Below, one piece after another: positions 1-5,377 of a DNA stretch of 6,074 nucleotides. The position numbers were made by a program, and so were the translations under genes. Numbering within the stretch: the stretch's first letter is position 1; each line of letters starts with the position of its first letter. Origin of the DNA: Marivivens sp. (GTDB lineage Bacteria; Pseudomonadota; Alphaproteobacteria; Rhodobacterales; Rhodobacteraceae). The stretch lies in assembly GCA_024642185.1 (NCBI GenBank), contig JAHEBR010000136.1, forward strand, positions 1 through 6,074, written 5' to 3'. The notes below the pieces were generated by a model. That model made no database searches. It saw nothing but the letters and a program-made list of their open reading frames with translations, and was not told the DNA's origin.

Positions 1-3
1 CAT
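1..3 (-). CDS. Start codon of the next gene in the operon, cut off by the window edge
   Basis: The first three bases read ATG on the minus strand. They are preceded by a strong Shine-Dalgarno, GAAAGGAG, at 17-10, with a 6-base spacer from AAGGAG to the ATG. The TGA of the DUF2927 gene lies only 16 bases upstream of this ATG, so the layout is that of the next cistron of the same unit. Only the start codon is inside the window, so nothing can be said about the product. The call rests on the ribosome-binding site and the operon spacing, not on any coding sequence. Confidence 0.55.
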
Positions 4-9
4 GGGGTG

Positions 10-17
10 CTCCTTTC
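10..17 (-). promoter_or_regulatory. Ribosome-binding site for the gene running off the left edge
   Basis: On the minus strand this reads GAAAGGAG, close to the anti-16S consensus, at a good distance from the ATG at 3-1. It lies between the stop of the DUF2927 gene and that ATG, and it is the main argument that another gene begins here. Confidence 0.6.
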
Positions 18-19
18 AC

Positions 20-949
20 TCAAATATCGGTGTCTTTCGCCAAAAGTTCCTTGGCGATTACTCGGGCGATCGGGGCGGCTTCGGCGGCGGTCATGCCGGG
101 CTGAAGGCGCGGATCGTAGAGGATGTGCAGCATAAGCTCGTCCTGCGTCGTCAGAAGGCCAAACTCTTCGTCGTCGTTGAAGATCGAGGGCCGCGCGCGC
201 GGGCTGTCGTTGGCAAGGCCCATGCCTTGGGCCAACTCTTCGTGAATGCACGACAGGCGCAAAAGGTCGGGGTGTTCGCCGCGAATGAGGGCCACGGCCT
301 TGTCATAGCGCACGCCGTCCGCGCCAAAGGTGCCGATGACGATGCACAACTGGTCTTTCGGCAGGTCGATCACGGCGCGGATCGCACCCTCGTCGATCCC
401 CGGCAGAATCTCGCGCAGGCGCGCTTCAAAGCCTTGCCGGTCCAATTCGTTGAGGACCAGAACCACATAGTTGGGGCTATAGCCGCTTTGCCGGATCGGC
501 ACGCCGGTCAGGGCCGAAAGGCGCTCCGCATAGCCTTCGATGGCCGCGAAATCCGCTCGGCGTTGGGCGCGGGGGACGCTCGCCCCGAACTCGACCGACA
601 TCCGGATCGGCTGTTCCCAGCGGCGCAGGCGCGAGATGGTGGCTTGCGCGCGCAGGGTGCCGCCGTGGGCCACATATTCATCGAAGAGGGCAATGCGGAC
701 AAAGTTTTGCGCCAGCATCCGGTCGGTGAAGGGCGTATCCGGCCCGCCGCCATCGGTGCGGATCAGGCCTTGGGCCAAGAGCCGGTCCTGCAAGCGCTGG
801 TAATAGGCGGCGAGAACGGCGCTTTCGGCCGATAGGACCGGCTCGGGCTCGGGCACAGGGGCGCTTGCGGGCGTGATTTGGCAAGCGGCAAGGAAGGCCG
901 CCGCCGCCAGTGCCGCGAAGGGTCTGGAGTGATGCCCCCAAGCCGCCAT
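20..949 (-). CDS. DUF2927 domain lipoprotein
   Basis: Predicted secreted, lipid-anchored protein of 309 residues. The N-terminus has a short positive stretch (HHSRP), a hydrophobic core (residues 11-22) and a lipobox L20-A21-A22-C23. Signal peptidase II would therefore cut before Cys23 and leave a lipidated protein in the periplasm. A Pro/Glu-rich linker (about 27-38) leads to the globular part. This I recognise as the DUF2927 family from the C-terminal block: C-I-H-E-E-L-A-Q-G-M-G-L at 234-245, then NDSP, SIFNDDEEF (255-263) and ILYDPRLQPGM (276-286). The His-Glu pair (236-237) followed by a Gln and GxGL resembles a zincin-type metalloprotease helix without the usual second His. Activity is unproven. 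The ATG at 949 shares one base with the TelA stop (TAATG) and has only a weak AGGCG site, which points to translational coupling. The lipobox position supports this start. Confidence 0.88.
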   Translation of the reverse strand: MAAWGHHSRPFAALAAAAFLAACQITPASAPVPEPEPVLSAESAVLAAYYQRLQDRLLAQGLIRTDGGGPDTPFTDRMLAQNFVRIALFDEYVAHGGTLRAQATISRLRRWEQPIRMSVEFGASVPRAQRRADFAAIEGYAERLSALTGVPIRQSGYSPNYVVLVLNELDRQGFEARLREILPGIDEGAIRAVIDLPKDQLCIVIGTFGADGVRYDKAVALIRGEHPDLLRLSCIHEELAQGMGLANDSPRARPSIFNDDEEFGLLTTQDELMLHILYDPRLQPGMTAAEAAPIARVIAKELLAKDTDI

Positions 950-2139
950 TATTCGCCTGTGGCCGTCCCGATATTATCGCCGGTGCCGGTCGCTCGGGCT
1001 TTGGCAGAGGCCAGCGTATCGCGCAGATCGGCCTCGAGCTTCTTGAGGTCTTCCTCGGCGGCGGCGCGTTTGCGCTTGCCCTCGTCGGCGATGGAAAGGC
1101 TTTCGTTGATCGTCTCGATCAGGTTGGCGTTGGCCGATTTGATCGCCTCGATATCGAAAACGCCGCGCTCCATCTCGGTGCGGATCGCCTTGTTGGCCAT
1201 ACGCAGGTTCTCGGCGTTGGATTTCAAAAGCTCGTTGGTGAGGTCATTGGCCTCGCGCACAGCACCCGCCGCCTCGGCGCTGCGCTGGATGGTGACGGCC
1301 TGCGCCAGCTGCGTTTCCCAAAGCGGAACCGTATTGACGAGGGTCGAGTTGATCTTGGTGACCAGCGATTTGTCGTTTTCCTGCACCAGCCGGATCGACG
1401 GCAGCGACTGCATCGTGACTTGGCGGGTCAGTTTAAGGTCATGCACCCGCCGCTCGAGATCATCCCGCGCGGCGCGCAGATCGCGCAGCTCCTGCGCCTC
1501 CATCACCGCCTTGTCGTCCTTGGCCTTGGCGACCTTGGCCTCCTTGGCGGGGATCGTCTTGCCGTCCAGCTCTGCCAGCTTGGCCTCGCCGGCGGCGATA
1601 TAGAGCGCCAGCTCGTCATAGAAGGCGAGGGTCTTGTCGTAGAGCTGATCGAGGCTCTCGATATCCTTCAAAAGCACGTGCTCGTGGCGCAGAAGATCGT
1701 CGGTGACCTTGTCGATCTGGGTCTGCACCGTCTCGTAGCGGGCCACGAATTTCGCCATCGGCGCGGCGCTGCCGGTGAGGCGCTCCCACCAGCTGCGCTT
1801 GCGGCGCACGTCAAGCTCGCTCACCGAGAAACCGCGGATCGTGGTGACAATCTCGCGCAAGCTGTCGCCCGCGGGGCCCACATCCTTGTTGCGCACGCCC
1901 TGCAACATCGACTGGCTGATCTCCTGAAGGCCCGACTGCGCCCGCGAGCCGAAGCCGACGATCGAGCCGGTATTGTCCATGTCGATCTCGGCCATGCGCT
2001 TCTTGATTTCCGCGCCGGTCGTCTTGTCGGCCGTCTCGAGCGGCACCAGCGCGGTCACCGGCTCGGGCAGGATCGCCTGCGTTACTTTTTCAACCTCGGC
2101 CAGAGCGGCCTGCGCCTTCTTGCGAACATCATCCGACAT
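949..2139 (-). CDS. TelA/YaaN-family toxic anion resistance protein
   Basis: Soluble, largely helical protein of 396 residues, the usual length for the TelA family (PF05816). Recognisable blocks are a WWERLTG segment near 116-122, the long coiled coil with FVARYETVQTQIDKVTDDLL and the LYDKTLAFYDEL stretch, and the family core. That core runs from LRAARDDLERRVHDLKLTRQ into SLPSIRLVQENDKSLVTKI and TVPLWETQLAQAV. The C-terminus is another charged coiled coil ending in a Gly/Thr-rich tail. Relatives include plasmid RK2 TelA (tellurite resistance), Listeria TelA and Bacillus YaaN/YceH. They are tied to resistance to toxic anions and cell-wall-active compounds, by a mechanism that is not established. 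A strong CAGGAGGAA ribosome-binding site at about 2144-2152 fixes the start. The XpaC gene lies 18 bases upstream, a classic pairing, and the DUF2927 gene overlaps the stop by one base. Tellurite resistance here would be inference only. Confidence 0.93.
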   Translation of the reverse strand: MSDDVRKKAQAALAEVEKVTQAILPEPVTALVPLETADKTTGAEIKKRMAEIDMDNTGSIVGFGSRAQSGLQEISQSMLQGVRNKDVGPAGDSLREIVTTIRGFSVSELDVRRKRSWWERLTGSAAPMAKFVARYETVQTQIDKVTDDLLRHEHVLLKDIESLDQLYDKTLAFYDELALYIAAGEAKLAELDGKTIPAKEAKVAKAKDDKAVMEAQELRDLRAARDDLERRVHDLKLTRQVTMQSLPSIRLVQENDKSLVTKINSTLVNTVPLWETQLAQAVTIQRSAEAAGAVREANDLTNELLKSNAENLRMANKAIRTEMERGVFDIEAIKSANANLIETINESLSIADEGKRKRAAAEEDLKKLEADLRDTLASAKARATGTGDNIGTATGE

Positions 2140-2143
2140 GGGA

Positions 2144-2152
2144 ATTCCTCCT
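2144..2152 (-). promoter_or_regulatory. Strong ribosome-binding site of the TelA gene
   Basis: The minus strand reads CAGGAGGAA four bases before the ATG triplet block, in the 18-base gap after the XpaC stop. It is the strongest Shine-Dalgarno in the unit, suggesting the TelA protein is made in excess over its neighbours, whose sites are weaker or coupled. Confidence 0.7.
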
Positions 2153-2157
2153 GAAAA

Positions 2158-3033
2158 TTACTCGGGCCGAACGCCCTCGCGCTGCAAACGATCGCGCAGC
2201 ACCTTGATTTCGATATCCATATCCGTCCGGTCATCGAGCAGCATATGGCTTGTTTGTGCCGCGAACTGGGCCTCGAGATCGCCCAGAAGCGTCTCATAGG
2301 CCGCCCGCGCCGCCTCGTCGCGGCTGTGGCGGTAGAAATCGGCAAACTTGACCGAGGCGTCGCGGGCGCCGATCAGATAGACGCTGAGATACTTGCGCGC
2401 GCCGGTCAGATCGCGCGGGTCTTCCTCGACCTTGCGGATGAGCCGCCGCACCGAGGCCACGAAACCCGCGACGCGGGTATCGAGCCGCCGATCCTTCAAG
2501 GCGGCGATATGGTCGGTCATAGCGGTGAGATAGTCCTCGGCCTCGTCCACCACCCGCGCCACGCGGTCCTGCTGGAAGAGGTCGACCCCCTCGAGCCGCT
2601 TGTCGGCAAGGGGGTCGATGCCAAAGGCGGCAAGGTGCAGAACAGCGGTCGCCAACCCGTAGAGCGACGCGCCGACCACCTCGACACCGCTTGCCGAGGC
2701 GGCAAGGCCGATGCCGATGCCGGCCAGTGCGGCGGCAAAGATCTTGCGCGGAAAGGCGGGGCGGCGGGCGACCTTGCGGTTGTGATAGGCGGCTTCGGCC
2801 CGCAGCCCCTCGCGCAGGAGCCAAGCGCCGAGCGTCAGGGTCCCGCCCGCTGCGATCGAGGTGACAAGCCGTTCGGGCCCCGCGCCGAGATGGGCAAGCA
2901 CCACCAGCACCGGCGGCACGAACATCAGGTTCGACCGGAAGCCGGCGGCATCCACGCGCCGCCCCTCGTTGTGCTCAAGCCCCGGCCCCTTGCCCGCACC
3001 CGGGCTATAGCGGCCCTGATAGCGCTCGGCCAT
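2158..3033 (-). CDS. XpaC-family membrane protein (5-bromo-4-chloroindolyl phosphate hydrolysis family)
   Basis: Protein of 291 residues. A polar N-terminus (1-34) is followed by hydrophobic segments at about 35-50 and 57-73. A basic loop comes next (YHNRKVARRPAFPRK), then two more hydrophobic segments at about 98-114 and 117-138. The stretch AAFGIDPLADKRLEG (135-149) is the typical XpaC-family signature after the last membrane segment. The remaining 140 residues are a charged, helical cytoplasmic domain with a KYLSVYLIGARDASVKFADFY block (214-234). The family name comes from a Bacillus phenotype on an indolyl phosphate dye. I see no known phosphatase motif, so an enzymatic role should not be assumed. 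XpaC and TelA/YaaN genes are paired in many bacteria, which suggests that XpaC anchors TelA at the membrane (inference). The ATG shares one base with the stop of the small membrane protein gene (TGATG) and has GGAG at 3044-3041 with a 7-base spacer. Confidence 0.87.
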   Translation of the reverse strand: MAERYQGRYSPGAGKGPGLEHNEGRRVDAAGFRSNLMFVPPVLVVLAHLGAGPERLVTSIAAGGTLTLGAWLLREGLRAEAAYHNRKVARRPAFPRKIFAAALAGIGIGLAASASGVEVVGASLYGLATAVLHLAAFGIDPLADKRLEGVDLFQQDRVARVVDEAEDYLTAMTDHIAALKDRRLDTRVAGFVASVRRLIRKVEEDPRDLTGARKYLSVYLIGARDASVKFADFYRHSRDEAARAAYETLLGDLEAQFAAQTSHMLLDDRTDMDIEIKVLRDRLQREGVRPE

Positions 3034-3236
3034 CAGGCGGCTCCGATCCAGCCGATTGTGATGCCAAGCATCAGGATCATCAGGAGAATGAAGGAAACGG
3101 ATTTGAGAACGGTCGGCATCGGCGCCCCTTTGGCAACAGGTGGCAGATCGCCCACGGCCCTGGTCAGCGTCGCAAGCGACGACAGGGCGATGGCGACCGC
3201 CGCAATAAGAAAAAGAAACAGGATCAGACGCGTCAT
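3033..3236 (-). CDS. Small two-helix membrane protein, first gene of the XpaC-TelA unit
   Basis: A 67-residue protein that I do not recognise as a named family. Residues 3-20 (LILFLFLIAAVAIALSS region) form one hydrophobic helix, with only Thr-Arg before it. A short loop with TRAVGDLPPVAKGAP follows, then a second helix at about 45-65 rich in Ile/Leu/Met and ending IGWIGAA. The first helix could also act as an uncleaved signal anchor. I chose the ATG at 3236 because GGAG at 3248-3245 sits 8 bases upstream and the protein then starts directly at the membrane helix. An in-frame GTG at 3281 would add 15 residues, but the AT-rich, inverted-repeat-containing leader makes that less likely. The stop shares one base with the XpaC start (TGATG), so co-translation is expected. 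A role as a small partner of XpaC is inferred from position only. Confidence 0.75.
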   Translation of the reverse strand: MTRLILFLFLIAAVAIALSSLATLTRAVGDLPPVAKGAPMPTVLKSVSFILLMILMLGITIGWIGAA

Positions 3237-3249
3237 TGGCCCGGCTCCA

Positions 3250-3274
3250 TTAATACATACAAAAGATATGTAAA
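3250..3274. promoter_or_regulatory. AT-rich leader with an inverted repeat, possible operator or promoter
   Basis: In otherwise GC-rich DNA, about 25 bases here are nearly all A/T. They contain the perfect inverted repeat TACATA (3254-3259) and TATGTA (3267-3272), separated by 7 bases. The island lies 18-36 bases upstream of the ATG of the small membrane protein, where a promoter, operator or unstructured translation leader would be expected. I could not find a convincing pair of -35 and -10 hexamers with proper spacing, so the promoter itself is not placed. The 99-base gap makes an independent promoter for the downstream unit plausible. Confidence 0.35.
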
Positions 3275-3314
3275 CGCTCACGAAAATGCGAGGGTTCGAT
3301 CGCGGTTTTTTGCA

Positions 3315-3331
3315 GGCCCGATGTGCGGGCC
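3315..3331. other. Short GC hairpin just after the pseudouridine synthase stop
   Basis: GGCCCG (3315-3320) and CGGGCC (3326-3331) form a perfect 6-base-pair stem with a 5-base loop, starting 4 bases beyond the TAG of the pseudouridine synthase gene. On the transcribed minus strand the hairpin is followed by an A-run rather than a T-run (the T6 run is on the plus strand, before the stem). It is therefore not a canonical intrinsic terminator. It may protect the transcript 3' end, or it may be chance in GC-rich DNA. Confidence 0.3.
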
Positions 3332-3335
3332 GCCC

Positions 3336-4175
3336 CTAGCCGCGCGGCGGGCGCTGGGGCTTCCGGTCGGGCTTGGGGTCGGCGGTCTTGGGGCCGGGCT
3401 TGCGCTGCCTTTGCGGCTTGAGGCGCGCGGTCTGCTCGCCCGCGCCATCTAGGCCCAACTGCTCGCGCAGCACGCGGCGCTTGATCTCTTCGACCTCGCC
3501 CGCCTTCAGCTTGCCCAGCTGGAACGGGCCATAGGAGACGCGGATAAGGCGCGTCACCACAGCCCCCACCGCTTCCATCGCGCGGCGGATCTCGCGGTTC
3601 TTGCCTTCGCGAAGGCTGATCGTGAGCCAGGTGTTCGAGCCTTGCTCGCGGTCGAAAGTGACCTGCATCGGCTGGTATCTCACACCCTCGACCTCGATGC
3701 CCGACCGCAGCTTGTCGAGCGCGGAATCGCCGATCGGGCCATAGACCCGCACGCGATAGCGGCGCAGCCAGCCGGTCGAGGGCAGTTCGAGCTTGCGTTT
3801 CAACTCACCATCGTTGGTCAGAAGGAGAAGCCCCTCGGAGGTCAGGTCGAGCCGCCCCACCGCCATCACACGCGGCATATCGGGGGGGAGGCTGTCGAAG
3901 ACGGTCTCGCGGTCTTTCTCGTCGCGGGTCGTGGTCACAAGGCCCGAGGGCTTGTGATAGAGCCAAAGCCGCGCCGGTTCCGGTTCGGAGATCTGCTTGC
4001 CGTCAACGACGATCCGGTCTTTCTCGGTCACGTTGAGCGCGGGGCTCACGATCACCTTGCCGTTCACGCTGACGCGCCCCTCGGCGATCATGCGCTCGGC
4101 GTCGCGGCGCGAGGCGATGCCCGCGCGGGAAAGGACTTTGGCGATACGCTCGCCGATTTTTGGTGTCTCGGTCAT
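3336..4175 (-). CDS. rluB: rRNA pseudouridine synthase, RsuA/RluB family
   Basis: Enzyme of 279 residues that isomerises a specific uridine in ribosomal RNA to pseudouridine. An S4 RNA-binding domain covers about 7-65 (KVLSRAGIASRRDAERMIAEGRVSVNGK). The catalytic domain follows, with YHKPSGLVTTT (73-83), the signature AVGRLDLTSEGLLLLTNDGEL with catalytic Asp110, and the REGKNREIRRAMEAVGAVVTRLIRVSYGPF block (189-218). The last 30 or so residues are a disordered Pro/Lys/Arg/Gln tail, common in alphaproteobacterial RluB-like proteins and probably adding rRNA affinity. In E. coli RluB modifies 23S U2605, RluF U2604 and RsuA 16S U516. The S4 domain excludes RluE, and the basic tail favours RluB, but the exact target is inferred. 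It is divergent from tadA over a 74-base gap. The start is fixed by the S4 domain beginning at once and the only modest GGCGGAAG upstream. Confidence 0.92.
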   Translation of the reverse strand: MTETPKIGERIAKVLSRAGIASRRDAERMIAEGRVSVNGKVIVSPALNVTEKDRIVVDGKQISEPEPARLWLYHKPSGLVTTTRDEKDRETVFDSLPPDMPRVMAVGRLDLTSEGLLLLTNDGELKRKLELPSTGWLRRYRVRVYGPIGDSALDKLRSGIEVEGVRYQPMQVTFDREQGSNTWLTISLREGKNREIRRAMEAVGAVVTRLIRVSYGPFQLGKLKAGEVEEIKRRVLREQLGLDGAGEQTARLKPQRQRKPGPKTADPKPDRKPQRPPRG

Positions 4176-4249
4176 GGCTTCCGCCTACGCTCTGGCGCGG
4201 CGCGAAGCAAGGGGCTTGCCCGCGCGGGCGCGAGCGGGGAGAAAGGGCC
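4176..4249. promoter_or_regulatory. Divergent intergenic region between rluB and tadA
   Basis: These 74 bases must hold the promoters for both divergent genes, or the promoters lie inside the opposite coding regions. The stretch is very GC-rich, with a 12-base perfect palindrome GCCCGCGCGGGC at 4218-4229. The tadA ribosome-binding site is at 4236-4247. I could not place -35/-10 boxes for either direction. Confidence 0.4.
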
Positions 4250-4711
4250 ATGACATTTCGCAGTTTCATGGATCAGGCGCTCGAAGAGGCGCGGGCGGCG
4301 GCCGGGCGGGGCGAGGTGCCCGTGGGCGCGGTGATCGTCGCGCCCTCGGGCGAGGTCGTGGCGCGGGCGGGCAACCGGACCCGCGAGATGAACGACCCCA
4401 CGGCGCATGCCGAAATCCTCGCCATCCGCGCGGCCTGTGCCGCCTTGGGTGACGAGCGGCTCATGGGCCACGATCTCTACGTCACGCTCGAGCCTTGCCC
4501 GATGTGCGCCGCCGCGATTTCCTTCGCCCGCATCGGCCGCCTCTATTTTGGGGCCTCCGATCCAAAGTCGGGCGGCGTCCTACAAGGCCCACGGGTTTTT
4601 GATCAGGCTCAATGTCATCACAAGCCCGAGGTCTATGATGGATTGCAGGAGCGCGATGCAGAGGCGCTCTTGAAGTCATTCTTCCAAGAGAGGCGCGGGC
4701 CTCAGTCCTAG
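4250..4711 (+). CDS. tadA: tRNA-specific adenosine deaminase TadA
   Basis: Zinc-dependent deaminase of 153 residues that converts adenosine-34 of tRNA-Arg(ACG) to inosine. This lets one tRNA read CGU, CGC and CGA, and it is normally essential. The full cytidine-deaminase-fold motif set is present: EVPVGAVIV (22-30), PTAHAEI with zinc ligand His53 and proton-shuttle Glu55, and TLEPCPMCAAAI with zinc ligands Cys83 and Cys86. It continues with ARIGRLYFGASDPKSGG (93-109) and a C-terminal helix with LLKSFFQERR. Length matches the family. The reading frame stays open upstream to 4160, but the ATG at 4250 is preceded by GGGGAG and AAAGGG (4236-4247) and gives a normal TadA N-terminus. The DUF5671-like gene follows after 9 bases, its ribosome-binding site overlapping the tadA stop. 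Confidence 0.95.
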   Translation: MTFRSFMDQALEEARAAAGRGEVPVGAVIVAPSGEVVARAGNRTREMNDPTAHAEILAIRAACAALGDERLMGHDLYVTLEPCPMCAAAISFARIGRLYFGASDPKSGGVLQGPRVFDQAQCHHKPEVYDGLQERDAEALLKSFFQERRGPQS

Positions 4712-4720
4712 GGGTGAACC

Positions 4721-5377
4721 ATGGCAAATCGCGAAGACCTTGCAGAATTTGTGAAAGAGGCTCTGGCCGCAGGCCACAGCCGCAGCAAGATCGAGGCCGA
4801 ATTGACCGGCGCGGGCTGGTCGGGCGGAGAGGTGCGCGAGGCGCTCGGGGCCTATGCCGACACCGGCTTTCTGCCGCCGGTGCCAAGGCCCCGCCGGATC
4901 GTTTCGGCGCGGGATTTCCTCGTCTATGCGCTGATCTTCGGCTCGCTCCTGATGTTTGCCTTCGCGCTCGGGGGCATGATCTTCATAGGCATCGACCTCG
5001 CCTTCGGTGAGATCGACGTCGATATGTATGACACGATCACCAAGGCCGAAGCGATCGAGAATGCCAATCGCGGGATGCGCGAGTTTCTCGCGGCGGTGAT
5101 CGTCGCGGGCCCCGTATATTTCTGGATGTCCTTCCGCGAGTTGCGCCGCCGCCGGGCCGATCCGGGCGTGGCGCGGTCGGCCATCCGCAAGTGGCTTACC
5201 TCGGTCGCCATGCTCGTCGCTGCCGGTGTTCTGGCGGGCGATCTCGTCTCGGCGCTGGGCGGGCTTCTGAACGGCGAGGCTTCCGCCGCCTTCATCCTAA
5301 AATGCGCGACCGTGGCGGTGATCTCGGGCGGCGTGCTCCTCGTCTACATCCGCGATTTCCGCAACGACGGCGCCTAG
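4721..5377 (+). CDS. DUF5671-like four-helix membrane protein
   Basis: Integral membrane protein of 218 residues. The N-terminal 45 residues form a small soluble helical domain of the type LAEFVKEALAAGHSRSKIEAELTGAGWSGGEVREAL. This resembles the UBA-like or SHOCT-like 'GxxxxxIxxxLxxxGW' helical hairpins often found in front of membrane proteins. A proline-rich linker (51-58) leads to ARDFLVYALIFGSLLMFAFALGGMIFIGIDL, typical of the DUF5671 family, with four membrane helices at about 65-93, 120-138, 158-183 and 187-210. A cluster RELRRRRADP (139-148) sits between helices 2 and 3 on the likely cytoplasmic side. Function is unknown. The ATG is preceded by AGGGGTG overlapping the tadA stop, so it is probably co-transcribed with tadA, though a functional link to tRNA editing is not evident. 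The gene ends tail to tail with the UPF0173 gene. Confidence 0.85.
   Translation: MANREDLAEFVKEALAAGHSRSKIEAELTGAGWSGGEVREALGAYADTGFLPPVPRPRRIVSARDFLVYALIFGSLLMFAFALGGMIFIGIDLAFGEIDVDMYDTITKAEAIENANRGMREFLAAVIVAGPVYFWMSFRELRRRRADPGVARSAIRKWLTSVAMLVAAGVLAGDLVSALGGLLNGEASAAFILKCATVAVISGGVLLVYIRDFRNDGA
5374..5377. other. Shared CTAG: both convergent genes end on the same four bases
   Basis: The plus-strand gene ends in TAG at 5375-5377 and the minus-strand gene in TAG at 5376-5374. The palindromic CTAG thus serves as stop in both directions, leaving no intergenic room for a terminator. Transcripts from both sides must overlap. Confidence 0.9.

Noticed and set aside
910..2154. A 414-codon open frame on the plus strand opposite the TelA gene, and a similar 277-codon frame at 2-835 opposite the DUF2927 gene
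   Set aside because: Both are codon-phase shadows typical of GC-rich DNA. The translations show no recognisable domain, while the minus-strand frames encode clear family members with ribosome-binding sites.
2245..3273. A 342-codon plus-strand open frame opposite XpaC and the small membrane gene
   Set aside because: Low-complexity Gly/Arg/His-rich translation with no domain. It is antisense to well-supported genes.
3237..3281. GTG at 3281 as start of the small membrane protein
   Set aside because: It adds 15 residues translated from the AT-rich leader, while the ATG at 3236 has GGAG at proper spacing and begins directly at the membrane helix.
3301..3331. T-run plus GC hairpin as an intrinsic terminator
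   Set aside because: The T-run precedes the stem on the plus strand and is an A-run after the stem on the minus strand, so the order is wrong for termination in either direction.
4218..4229. Perfect palindrome GCCCGCGCGGGC as an operator
   Set aside because: Short pure-GC palindromes are common by chance at this base composition. There is no second copy or other support.
4160..4249. Upstream extension of tadA by 30 codons
   Set aside because: The extension reads through the start region of the divergent gene, is Arg/Gly-rich and unlike any TadA N-terminus. The ATG at 4250 has a good ribosome-binding site.
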